NCBI GenBank assembly: GCA_016125335.1
Contig: WGLY01000017.1
Span: forward strand, 124,001-188,000
DNA length: 64,000 bases
Source: Frankiales bacterium
GTDB lineage: Bacteria; Actinomycetota; Actinomycetes; S36-B12; CAIYMF01
Reading direction: 5' to 3'
Below the pieces are notes generated by a model. The model was not told the origin of the DNA. It saw nothing but the letters and a program-made list of their open reading frames with translations, and searched no databases. Positions 19,026 through 26,912 of this stretch are shown here, piece after piece; the first letter of the stretch is position 1; each line of letters opens with the position of its first letter. A program made the position numbers and the translations under genes.

Positions 19026-21212
19026 ATGCGCACCGCCTTCACCCCCGTCGCCACCCCGATCGACCTCCAGGTCACGGGGATGACGTGCGCGTCGTGCGCC
19101 GCCCGCATCGAGAAGAAGCTCAACAAGGTGCCCGGCGTCGTCGCGACGGTGAACTACGCCACCGAGACGGCGCACGTGCAGGCGCCCGAGGGGGTCGACC
19201 TCACCGAGCTCGTCGCCGTGGTCGAGGCCGCGGGCTACGGCGTACGGCCGCCGGACGCCGAGGACGAGGACGACGACCCCGACCGGCTCGGCCTGCGCTG
19301 GCGCGTCGGCCTCGCGCTGACCGTGCCCGTGGTGCTGCTGTCCATGGTCCCGGCGCTCCAGGTGACCGGCTGGCAGTGGCTGGCCTTCGCGCTGTCCACG
19401 GTCGTGGTGGTGTGGGGCGGGGCACCGTTCCACCGCGCCGCGTGGACCAACGCCCGGCACGGCACCACCACGATGGACACCCTGGTCTCGCTCGGCGTCT
19501 CCGCCGCGTACCTGTGGTCGGCCGTGGCGGTGCTGTTCACCAGCGCCGGCGAGCTCGGCGCCACGATGCAGTTCTCGTGGCTGCCCATGGCGGACGCCGC
19601 CACCGGCGGCCGGCCGGACCTGTACTTCGAGTCGGCCTCGGTCGTCGTCACGTTCCTGCTGCTCGGGCGCTGGCTCGAGCACCGGGCCAAGCGCCGCTCG
19701 GGCGCCGCGCTGCGCGCCCTGCTCGACCTCGCGCCCCGCACCGCCCGGGTGCGCCGCGACGGCGTCGAGACCGAGATCCCGGCCGGCCACGTCGCCGTCG
19801 ACGACCTCGTGGTCGTGCGCCCCGGCGAGCGCATCGCGGCGGACGGCGTCGTCGTCGAGGGGGCCTCGGCCGTCGACGCGAGCATGCTCACCGGCGAGTC
19901 CGTCCCGGTGGAGGTCGCCCCCGGCTCCGAGGTGTCCGGCGGCACCGTGGTGCAGGACGGCCTGCTCGTGGTGCGCGCCACCCGGGTGGGCGCGGACACC
20001 GCCCTGGCCCGCATCGCCGCCCTCGTCGCCGCGGCCCAGAGCGGCAAGGCGCCCGTGCAGCGGCTGGCCGACCGGGTGTCCGCGGTGTTCGTGCCCGTGG
20101 TGATCGGCCTGGCGCTGCTGACCCTGCTCGGGTGGGGGCTCACCACCGGCTGGCAGCAGGGCTTCACGGCGGCCGTCGCCGTCCTGGTCATCGCCTGCCC
20201 GTGCGCCCTGGGCCTGGCCACGCCCACGGCGCTGCTCGTCGGCACCGGCCGGGGCGCCGGGCTGGGCATCCTGGTGCGCGGTCCCGAGGTGCTCGAGTCG
20301 ACCCGCCGCGTCGATACCGTCGTGCTGGACAAGACCGGCACCCTCACCAGCGGCGTCATGACCGTGGTCGAGCGGCTCGGCGACGACGACGCCGTGCGCC
20401 TGGCCGGCGCCCTCGAGTCGTTCTCCACGCACCCCGTCGCCCGCGCCGTGGCCGACCACGCCGCCGCGCTCGGGCCCGCGCCGCAGGTCGCGTCGCACGA
20501 CGCGGTGCGCGGCTCGGGCGTGGTGGGCCGGGTCGAGGGGCACGAGGTGCGCGTGGGCCGGCCGTCCTGGGCCGGGCTGCGCGGCGAGCTCGGCGCGGCG
20601 GCGGACCGCTGGACCCAGCAGGGCCGCACCGTGGTGGCCGTCGTCGTCGACGGCGCCCCGCGCGCGGTGCTCGCGGTGGCCGACGAGGTGCGACCCACGA
20701 GCCGCGAGGCCGTGGCCGCCCTGCGCGCGCTGGGCCTCGAGCCCGTGATGGTGACGGGTGACGCCGAGCCCGTGGCGCTCGCGGTGGCGGGCGCCGTGGG
20801 CATCGAGCGCGTGCTCGCCGACGCCCGGCCCGAGGACAAGGTGGCCGAGGTGGCCCGCCTGCGCGGGTCCGGGCGCACCGTCGCGGTGGTGGGCGACGGC
20901 ATCAACGACGCCGCCGCGCTGGCCGGGGCCGACCTCGGGATCGCCATGGGCGGCGGCACCGACGTCGCCATCGAGGCGGCCGACATCACGCTGCTGCGCG
21001 ACGACCTGCGCACCGCCGGCGACGCCGTGCGCCTCTCGCGCGCCACGCTGCGCACGATCAAGCAGAACCTCGGCTGGGCCTTCGGCTACAACGTCGCCGC
21101 GATCCCGCTCGCGGCCGCCGGCCTGCTCACCCCGATGGTCGCCGGCATCGCGATGGCGATGTCGAGCGTGTGCGTGGTGGGCAACAGCCTGCGGCTGCGC
21201 CGCTTCCGCTGA
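19026..21212 (+). CDS. copA: Cu(I)-exporting P1B-type ATPase CopA
   Basis: A 728-residue copper efflux pump of the inner membrane. One N-terminal metal-binding domain has GMTCASC (Cys21 and Cys24). Eight membrane helices are expected; the sixth holds the CPC transport site (IACPCALGLATPTALL, about residues 388-403). The phosphorylation site DKTGTLTS is near residue 436, TGES is in the actuator domain, and GDGINDAAAL is the hinge. The usual SEHP motif reads STHP, keeping the essential His-Pro. Last gene of the CsoR-controlled operon, 50 bases after copZ; convergent with pheA 12 bases on. Confidence 0.96.
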   Translation: MRTAFTPVATPIDLQVTGMTCASCAARIEKKLNKVPGVVATVNYATETAHVQAPEGVDLTELVAVVEAAGYGVRPPDAEDEDDDPDRLGLRWRVGLALTVPVVLLSMVPALQVTGWQWLAFALSTVVVVWGGAPFHRAAWTNARHGTTTMDTLVSLGVSAAYLWSAVAVLFTSAGELGATMQFSWLPMADAATGGRPDLYFESASVVVTFLLLGRWLEHRAKRRSGAALRALLDLAPRTARVRRDGVETEIPAGHVAVDDLVVVRPGERIAADGVVVEGASAVDASMLTGESVPVEVAPGSEVSGGTVVQDGLLVVRATRVGADTALARIAALVAAAQSGKAPVQRLADRVSAVFVPVVIGLALLTLLGWGLTTGWQQGFTAAVAVLVIACPCALGLATPTALLVGTGRGAGLGILVRGPEVLESTRRVDTVVLDKTGTLTSGVMTVVERLGDDDAVRLAGALESFSTHPVARAVADHAAALGPAPQVASHDAVRGSGVVGRVEGHEVRVGRPSWAGLRGELGAAADRWTQQGRTVVAVVVDGAPRAVLAVADEVRPTSREAVAALRALGLEPVMVTGDAEPVALAVAGAVGIERVLADARPEDKVAEVARLRGSGRTVAVVGDGINDAAALAGADLGIAMGGGTDVAIEAADITLLRDDLRTAGDAVRLSRATLRTIKQNLGWAFGYNVAAIPLAAAGLLTPMVAGIAMAMSSVCVVGNSLRLRRFR

Positions 21213-21224
21213 CCTGGCGACCGG

Positions 21225-22142
21225 TCAGGCGCGGCCGCGGATCGACGCGAGCCAGGCCAGCGCCTCGGCGTAGTCGTCGTCGGTGACGCCGGGGCGCACG
21301 AGCGGCGCCTTGCCGTCGTGGCGCGGGTAGCTGCCGAGGAACCGCACGTGCGCGCACACGCGGTGCAGCCCGGCGAGCGCCTCGCCCACCCGGGCGTCGG
21401 CCACGTGCCCCTCGCAGTCGACCGAGAAGTAATAGTCGCCGAGCGCCTTGCGCGTGGGCCGCGACTCGATCCGGGTCAGGTTGACCCCGCGCACGGAGAA
21501 CTCCGTGAGGATCTCCATGAGGGCGCCCGGGTGGTCCTCGCGCATGAAGAGGTAGAGCGTGGTCTTGTCCGCGCCCGTGGGCGCGGGCAGCGCGCCCGGG
21601 CGGGCGAGCAGCACGAACCGCGTCCACGCCTCGTCGTTGTCGCCCACGTCGGCGGCGAGCACCTCGAGCCCGTAGACGTCCGCGGCCAGCGCCGGGGCGA
21701 TCGCGGCGTCGTACGTGCCGGCCGCCACCGCCGCGGCGCCCGCGGCGTTCGACGCCTCCGGCAGCACCTCGGCGCCCGGCAGGTGGGCGGCCACCCACGC
21801 CCGGCACTGCGCCGCGGCGACCGGGTGCGTGGCGACCCGGCGTACGGACGCGAGGTCCGTGCCCGGCCGCGCCATGAGGGCGAAGCGCACGCGCAGGACG
21901 ACCTCGTCCACGATCACCAGCGGCTCGCCGGCCGCGAGCTCGTCGAGCGTGCCGGTGACGCCCCCCTCGACCGAGTTCTCGATCGCAACGAGCGCGAGGT
22001 CGACGTCGCCGTCGCGCACGGCGTCGAGCACCGACGACGCGCTCGGCAGCGGGCGCAGGTCGGCGTCGGCGCTGACCGGCATCGAGCGCAGCGCCTCCTC
22101 GGTGAAGGTCCCGCGCGGGCCGAGGTAGGCGATCGTCATCAC
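21225..22142 (-). CDS. pheA: Prephenate dehydratase
   Basis: A 305-residue enzyme that turns prephenate into phenylpyruvate in phenylalanine synthesis. The catalytic domain has MTIAYLGPRGTFTEEA at the start and ENSVEGGVTGTLD in the middle; THPVAAAQC follows. A C-terminal ACT domain (LYLFMREDHPGALMEIL and LTRIESRP, about residues 200-280) gives feedback control by phenylalanine. The start is either the GTG at 22142, which overlaps the upstream stop by four bases, or the ATG at 22139, which overlaps it by one (TGATG). In either case it is coupled to the DUF4446 gene. Confidence 0.94.
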   Translation of the reverse strand: MMTIAYLGPRGTFTEEALRSMPVSADADLRPLPSASSVLDAVRDGDVDLALVAIENSVEGGVTGTLDELAAGEPLVIVDEVVLRVRFALMARPGTDLASVRRVATHPVAAAQCRAWVAAHLPGAEVLPEASNAAGAAAVAAGTYDAAIAPALAADVYGLEVLAADVGDNDEAWTRFVLLARPGALPAPTGADKTTLYLFMREDHPGALMEILTEFSVRGVNLTRIESRPTRKALGDYYFSVDCEGHVADARVGEALAGLHRVCAHVRFLGSYPRHDGKAPLVRPGVTDDDYAEALAWLASIRGRA

Positions 22143-22633
22143 GAGGCGACCCCGCGCATCGCGTAGGCGACCGCCTGCTGCTCCTCGGGCGAGAGGGACG
22201 ACTCGCTGCTGCCGCCCTTGACGCCCTTGATGTAGGACCGGGTCTCCGACCGCCCGTGGATCGCGGTGAGCACGAGCCCGTCGCCGCCGTCGTCGAGCAT
22301 CGCGGCCGAGAACGACAGCCGGCCTCCCATGTCGCCGAAGGCGTCGTAGCGCACGACGCTCACGTGGCGCAGCGCATCGGACAGCTCGGTGCGCGTGCGC
22401 GCCAGCAGGGCGGCGAGGTCGTCGACCTCGGCCCGCAGCGCGCGCACCTGCTCGGACTTGCGGGCGACCGCCGCGACGAAGGTGGGCGCGTCCCCGTCGG
22501 CCTGAAGGATCGTCAGGTCGCGCCGAGTCCGGCGCTGGGAGAGCAGCGCCACCAGGGCGAGCACGAACGCGAGCACGGAGACGCCGGTGGCGACGAGCAC
22601 GAGCACGTCGCGCACGGAGGGGTCGAGGGACAC
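22139..22633 (-). CDS. DUF4446 family membrane-anchored protein
   Basis: A 164-residue protein with one N-terminal helix (about 10-32, VLVLVATGVSVLAFVLALVAL), a coiled-coil-like segment VRALRAEVDDLAALLARTRTEL, then the DUF4446 core RYDAFGDMGGRLSFSAAMLDD and the end SPEEQQAVAYAMRG. Its function is unknown; in actinobacteria and firmicutes it is a conserved neighbour of housekeeping genes. The GTG at 22633 lies about seven bases behind a TAACCT box, so the mRNA may be leaderless. Overlaps the pheA start. Confidence 0.85.
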   Translation of the reverse strand: MSLDPSVRDVLVLVATGVSVLAFVLALVALLSQRRTRRDLTILQADGDAPTFVAAVARKSEQVRALRAEVDDLAALLARTRTELSDALRHVSVVRYDAFGDMGGRLSFSAAMLDDGGDGLVLTAIHGRSETRSYIKGVKGGSSESSLSPEEQQAVAYAMRGVAS

Positions 22634-22708
22634 GCGGGACAGGTTAGTGGCCGTTAGTGTGCGACTCGTGCGCACTGGTCCCCGGCCCCGCCGACACCGG
22701 GCGACCCG

Positions 22709-23839
22709 GTGAGCACGTCCCTCCCCGTCTCGCTGCTGTGCTTCCTCGGCGGGCTTGTGATCGTGCTCGCGGTGGGGTCCTCGATCCTGCGGACGCTGGT
22801 GGTGCCGCGGGGGGTGCCCAGCAAGCTCTCGGCGCTCGTGCTGCGCGCGACGCTGGGGGCGTTCCGTACCGTCGCCCGGCGCACGCCGTCCTACGAGAGC
22901 CGAGACGCGGTGCTCGCCTACGCCGCCCCCACGTCCCTGGTGCTCATGCTGGCGACCTGGCTCCTGCTGCTGCTCGTCGGCTACGCCGTGCTGCTCTTCT
23001 CGTTCTCGCCGCTGGACTGGGCGGCGTCCTTCCGCGAGGCGGGCTCGAGCCTGTTCACGCTCGGCTTCGCCAGCACCGACCGCGGCCAGCTGACCGCGGT
23101 CGACTTCCTGGCCGCGGCCACCGGGCCGGTCGTCGTCGGCCTGCTGGTCGGCTACCTGCCCAGCCTGTACGCCTCCTACAACCGCCGCGAGGTCGACGTC
23201 GCGCTGCTGCACTCGCGCTCGGGCGAGCCCAACTGGGGCCCGGAGATCATCGGGCGGCACGCGATCATCAACTCGATCGACGAGATGTCCACGCTGTTCC
23301 GCGGCTGGGAGAGATGGGCGGCCGACGTCGCCGAGAGCCACGTCAACTACCCCGTCCTCATCCACGTGCGCTCGGCCCAGCCGATGCGCAACTGGCTGGT
23401 CGCGCTGCTCTCGGTGATGGACGCGGCCGCGTGGCAGATGTCCACCAACCCCCAGCTGCCGCAAGGCACGGCGCGCGTGGCCGTGCGCCAGGGCTTCGTC
23501 GCGGTGCGCGACATCGCCCGCGCGGAGGGCATCGTCGTCGACGAGGACCCGGACCCGGACACCCCCATCGCCGTGAGCCTGGAGGAGTTCACCGCGGTCT
23601 ACGACTCGCTCGTCGAGCTCGGCTACCCCATGCAGCGCACCGCTGCGGAGGCCTACCCGCACTTCCGCGGCTGGCGGGTCAACTACGAGCGGGCGGCGTA
23701 CGCCCTCGCCGAGCGCATCGACGCCGTCCCGGCCGAGTGGAGCGGTCCGCGCACGCCGCCGCTGCCGGTGATCACGCCCTCGCGACCGGTCAACCGGATG
23801 CCCGGCGGCCGCACCGGCCGCCCGTCGGTGGGGGAGTGA
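22709..23839 (+). CDS. Membrane protein with ion-channel-like pore loop, function unknown
   Basis: A 376-residue protein I cannot name. It has an N-terminal helix (about 8-30), a second at about 74-98, a short re-entrant stretch SSLFTLGFAST (113-123) and a third helix at about 130-152 (AATGPVVVGLLVGYLPSLYA). This helix-pore-helix order is that of two-helix cation channels, and TLGFAST sits where TVGYG would be, but the K+ filter is absent. The cytoplasmic C half (about 155-376) is soluble and helical, ending in a Pro/Arg-rich tail. GTG start. The GDT1 exporter starts five bases after the stop, so the two form an operon. Confidence 0.6.
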   Translation: MSTSLPVSLLCFLGGLVIVLAVGSSILRTLVVPRGVPSKLSALVLRATLGAFRTVARRTPSYESRDAVLAYAAPTSLVLMLATWLLLLLVGYAVLLFSFSPLDWAASFREAGSSLFTLGFASTDRGQLTAVDFLAAATGPVVVGLLVGYLPSLYASYNRREVDVALLHSRSGEPNWGPEIIGRHAIINSIDEMSTLFRGWERWAADVAESHVNYPVLIHVRSAQPMRNWLVALLSVMDAAAWQMSTNPQLPQGTARVAVRQGFVAVRDIARAEGIVVDEDPDPDTPIAVSLEEFTAVYDSLVELGYPMQRTAAEAYPHFRGWRVNYERAAYALAERIDAVPAEWSGPRTPPLPVITPSRPVNRMPGGRTGRPSVGE

Positions 23840-23843
23840 GCCG

Positions 23844-24473
23844 GTGAACCTCGCCCTCGACCTCGGCGTGCTCGTGGCCACGTTCCTGGTGATCTTCCCG
23901 GCCGAGCTGCCGGACAAGTCCTTCATCGCCACGCTGGTGCTGGCCACCCGCTACCCGCGGATGTGGGTGTGGTTCGGCGCCACGCTCGCGTTCGCCGTGC
24001 AGATGGTGATCGCGGTCGCGGCCGGCCAGGTGCTCTCGCTGCTGCCGCGCACGGTGGTGCTCGGCGTCACCGCCGCGCTGTTCGCCGCGGGGTCCGTGCT
24101 GCTGCTGCGCGGGGGGATGCAGGCGCGCGAGGAGGAGGAGGCCGAGGAGGCCGAGGAGGAGGCCGAGGTGTCCGCCCGGGCGGTCTCCGGCCGGCACGGC
24201 CTCGCGGCCCTGGCCACGACGTTCGTGGTGATCTTCACCGCCGAGTGGGGCGACCTGACCCAGCTGATCGCCGCCGGCCAGGCCGCCCGCACGGACTCGC
24301 CGCTGTCGGTCTTCCTCGGGGCCTGGCTGGCCGAGTCGTCCGTGGCCGCGATCGGGGTGCTCGCCGGCGCGTGGCTGCAGCAGCGTGTGCCGCTGTGGCG
24401 CGTGCGGCTCATCTCGGGGGCGCTGCTGGCCCTGCTCGCGGTGCTCACCGTGGTGGAGCTCGTCCGCGGCTGA
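23844..24473 (+). CDS. TMEM165/GDT1 (UPF0016) family cation exporter
   Basis: A 209-residue membrane protein of the family that includes the Mn2+ exporter MneA and yeast Gdt1. Six helices in two repeats each carry the signature acidic motif: PAELPDKSF (residues 19-27) and TAEWGDLTQ (about 132-140). The first motif has Pro where ExGD(K/R) normally has Gly. A Glu-rich linker (REEEEAEEAEEEAE, about 94-107) joins the halves. It likely exports Mn2+ or Ca2+ in exchange for H+. Translationally close to the upstream pore-loop gene. A strong hairpin follows. Confidence 0.88.
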   Translation: MNLALDLGVLVATFLVIFPAELPDKSFIATLVLATRYPRMWVWFGATLAFAVQMVIAVAAGQVLSLLPRTVVLGVTAALFAAGSVLLLRGGMQAREEEEAEEAEEEAEVSARAVSGRHGLAALATTFVVIFTAEWGDLTQLIAAGQAARTDSPLSVFLGAWLAESSVAAIGVLAGAWLQQRVPLWRVRLISGALLALLAVLTVVELVRG

Positions 24474-24502
24474 GCGCGACGTGCGGGCCCCGGCCCGGAC
24501 GC

Positions 24503-24538
24503 CGACAGGCCCGCCACCGGGGGGTGGAGGGCCTGTCG
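24503..24538. terminator. Terminator-like hairpin after the GDT1 gene
   Basis: CGACAGGCCC pairs with GGGCCTGTCG, then after one mismatch CCACC pairs with GGTGG around a GGGG loop. It lies 29 bases behind the stop of the exporter. Being symmetrical, it could also end a leftward transcript from the promoter at 24822-24850. Confidence 0.65.
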
Positions 24539-24815
24539 TAGCGGATCGGTCCGCGTCCGCGACACCGAGTGGCGGGGTCGCGGGCGAGTCGGGCGACACC
24601 CCCGCGGACTCCCGACCGGCGCAGTCGGGCGTGTACCCGGCGTCCGGCCGGTCCACACGGTGCCACGCGAGGAGGGGCTGTGGCGTCCACCACGCGCAAG
24701 TGTGACCAGCTCGTCATCGCCGGCGGGGGGGCGCGACCGCGGCGGTCCACGGGCTCACGGGCCCGGACATGAGTGATCGGACGCCACCGACGGGGGATGC
24801 AGCGGCGTCCGATCA
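24503..24815 (-). ncRNA. Candidate small RNA in the gene-free interval between GDT1 and the SEC-C gene
   Basis: No convincing reading frame exists in this interval on either strand. A leftward promoter (separate entry) predicts a start near 24815, which is exactly where a perfect 12-bp stem begins (24804-24815 with 24774-24785). Its 18-base loop contains CCCCC on the transcribed strand. About 40 bases on, a second weak stem GUCGC/GCGAU exposes a run of seven C (complement of 24725-24731). Two hairpins with C-rich loops recall the actinobacterial 6C RNA family, but the usual gene neighbours of 6C are not here. The 3-prime end is uncertain and could be well before 24503. Confidence 0.35.
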
Positions 24816-24821
24816 GGTATG

Positions 24822-24850
24822 ACGCTAGGGCCTCTGTAGCGATCGCTCAA
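24822..24850 (-). promoter_or_regulatory. Well-formed leftward promoter with no gene behind it
   Basis: On the minus strand TTGAGC (24850-24845) and TAGCGT (24827-24822) are separated by exactly 17 bases. The perfect palindrome AGCGATCGCT (24838-24847) overlaps the -35. The predicted start, seven bases past the -10, falls on the first base of a 12-bp hairpin. Confidence 0.5.
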
Positions 24851-24872
24851 CCGGGACCGGCGGATTGCCCGG

Positions 24873-24891
24873 ATTCTTGAGACATTCTTGA
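24873..24891. repeat. Direct repeat with 11-base period
   Basis: ATTCTTGA occurs twice (24873-24880 and 24884-24891), starts 11 bases apart, upstream of the leftward promoter at 24822-24850. One-turn direct repeats of this kind are the usual targets of OmpR/PhoP-class response regulators. The rest of 24892-24990 shows nothing recognisable. Confidence 0.35.
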
Positions 24892-24990
24892 CGACGCCTC
24901 CGTCGGCCGGGCACGCAGCGCGGTGACGCCGTCACCATGCGTGCTGCCGGGGCGGACCGGCCTCCGCCGGGACGACGGCTCGCCGCCGGG

Positions 24991-25947
24991 TCAGCGCAGC
25001 GTCACCTGGCGGTTGGCCAGCCCGGCGCGGGCGCGCCGGGCCGCCTCGTCGAGCGGGCCGGTCTCGGCCAGCGCCTGCTCGAGCCGGGCCGCGAACTCCA
25101 CCGCCGGCTCCTCGACCTGCGGCGCCTCGGTGCCGGGCGCGAGGTCCCACACCGGCACGAGCAGACCGTGCGCGCGGAAGGTGCCGATGAGCCGGGTCCC
25201 CTCGCCGAGGGCGTCCTCGCCACGCGCGTGCAGCCGGGCCAGGGCGTCGAGCACGGCCTCCTCGTCCTGCGGCAGGGTCCAGCGCAGGTGCTCCTTGGTG
25301 CCGATGCGGCACCAGTAGGCCGCCTCGACGCCGGACAGGCGCGCGGTCGGCACGACCGAGGCGTTGGCCCGCTCGAGCGAGGCGGCGACCTCGTCGGAGG
25401 CCTCGGCGCCGCTGCCCTCGAGCCAGAAGTCGAACCCCTCGTGCACCGTCACCTCGAGCGGGGCGGCGGTGTCGAGCACGTCCTGCAGCCGCGGCCCGGG
25501 GCCGGGGCGCCCGGGCGGCACCGGGGTGCCGGGCTCGGTGTCCAGCGCCCGCAGCAGCGCGTCGGCGATGTCGCGGCTGGTGTCGCCGGTGCTCGTGGCG
25601 GTCTGGAGCCCCACGAAGATCCGCCCGTCGGTGCGCACGAGGCCCGGCCACGCCAGCGGCAGCACCGTGGCGAGCACGACGTCGCGCCCGTCGAGCCGGG
25701 CCGCGAGCTCCGGCGCAAGGGTGAGCGGCGCGGTGGCCGACGGCACGATCTCGCGCAGCGCCACCCAGTCGGTCTCGCCCGCGAGGCCCTCGAACGAGCG
25801 GCGCCGGACCTCCGGGGCCGCCGCGGCCCGGCCGTGGCACGCCTTGTAGCGCCGGCCGCTGCCGCACGGGCAGGGCTCGCGCATGCCGACGACGGGGACC
25901 TCGGCGTCGTCGACCGCCGGACGGGGGGACCTGGGGTGCTTCGCCAC
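24991..25947 (-). CDS. SEC-C motif protein (DUF5926 family)
   Basis: A 318-residue cytoplasmic protein of unknown role. Near its N-terminus is the zinc-binding SEC-C motif CPCGSGRRYKACHG (about residues 26-39), the element at the C-terminus of SecA that contacts SecB and ribosomes. The rest is an actinobacterial domain rich in Ala/Leu with no catalytic motif that I recognise. GTG start at 25947. It is followed at a distance of 25 bases upstream by the end of the GDPD gene, so both may share a transcript. A role in protein quality control or export is possible but not shown. Confidence 0.82.
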   Translation of the reverse strand: MAKHPRSPRPAVDDAEVPVVGMREPCPCGSGRRYKACHGRAAAAPEVRRRSFEGLAGETDWVALREIVPSATAPLTLAPELAARLDGRDVVLATVLPLAWPGLVRTDGRIFVGLQTATSTGDTSRDIADALLRALDTEPGTPVPPGRPGPGPRLQDVLDTAAPLEVTVHEGFDFWLEGSGAEASDEVAASLERANASVVPTARLSGVEAAYWCRIGTKEHLRWTLPQDEEAVLDALARLHARGEDALGEGTRLIGTFRAHGLLVPVWDLAPGTEAPQVEEPAVEFAARLEQALAETGPLDEAARRARAGLANRQVTLR

Positions 25948-25972
25948 GGTCGCGCAGCGTACGCGAGCGGGC

Positions 25973-26818
25973 TCAGCCCGGGGCGGCCGCCCGCTGCGGG
26001 GCGGACGGCAGCCGGCCGAGGTGCCCGAGCACCTCGCGCGGGCGGTTGGTGATGATCGCGTCGACGCCGAGCTCGAGGCACAGGTCGACGTCGGCCGGCT
26101 CGTCGACGGTCCACACGTGCACTGCGTGGCCGCGGCGGTGCAGGCGCTCGACGTAGGAGGGGTGCGCCCGCACGATCTGGATCGAGGGCCCGGCCACCAC
26201 GGCGCCGAACGGCAGCGAGCCGTCGCGCAGCCGCAGGGCGACGCGGTCCATGAGGAACACCGTGGGCAGGCCGGGCGCCAGGGCGCGCAGCCGGCGCACG
26301 GACAGCTGCGAGAAGCTCATCACCCGCACCCGGCGGTCCGCCTCGGCGCGGGGCCGGGCCAGGCCGAACCGGCGCAGCAGCTCGACCGTGCGCTCCTCGA
26401 CCAGCCCGGCGTAGCGGGTCGGGTGCTTGGTCTCGATCGCCAGCCCGACCTCGCGCTCGGAGTCCACGACGAGCTCGAGCAGCCGCTCGAGGGTGAGCAC
26501 GCGACGCCGGTCCTCGTCGTAGACGACGGGGTCGTCGAGGCCCGGGCCGGCGGTGCTCGGACGGGCCTGGCCCGGCTCACGCCAGCGGCCGAAGTCGACC
26601 CGCGAGAGGTCCTCGAGGGTCATCACGGACACGACGCCGCGCATGTCGCCGGTGCGGTCGATGCGCCGGTCGTGCACGCACACGAGGTGGCCGTCGGCGG
26701 TGAGCCGCACGTCGCACTCGAGGGCGTCGGCGCCCTCGGCGATGGCCCGGACGTACGCGCCGAGGGTGTGCTCGGGCTCGTCGGCGCTCGAGCCCCGGTG
26801 CGCGACGACCTCGGTCAC
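25973..26818 (-). CDS. Glycerophosphodiester phosphodiesterase
   Basis: A 281-residue GDPD-family enzyme, which splits glycerophosphodiesters into glycerol 3-phosphate and an alcohol. The catalytic and metal residues are in VVAHRGSSADEPEHTL (residues 4-19), ALECDVRLT and VCVHDRRIDRT, and the TIM barrel ends with HVWTVDEPADVDLCLELG and GVDAIITNRP. No signal peptide, so it acts in the cytosol. GTG start. Upstream of the SEC-C gene with 25 bases between. Confidence 0.93.
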   Translation of the reverse strand: MTEVVAHRGSSADEPEHTLGAYVRAIAEGADALECDVRLTADGHLVCVHDRRIDRTGDMRGVVSVMTLEDLSRVDFGRWREPGQARPSTAGPGLDDPVVYDEDRRRVLTLERLLELVVDSEREVGLAIETKHPTRYAGLVEERTVELLRRFGLARPRAEADRRVRVMSFSQLSVRRLRALAPGLPTVFLMDRVALRLRDGSLPFGAVVAGPSIQIVRAHPSYVERLHRRGHAVHVWTVDEPADVDLCLELGVDAIITNRPREVLGHLGRLPSAPQRAAAPG

Positions 26819-26912
26819 CGCACCATGGTGTCACCGACGCCCCCGCCCGCCACCGCGTGCGGGCGACGACACGAGGTACGCGAAGCGAACTCTCAGCGAC
26901 GTCCCACGCGCG

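Noticed and set aside
24445-24772. Short frames in the gap after the GDT1 gene as possible small proteins
   Set aside because: They lack ribosome sites and have no hydrophobic or conserved pattern; the hairpins and promoter fit an RNA gene better.
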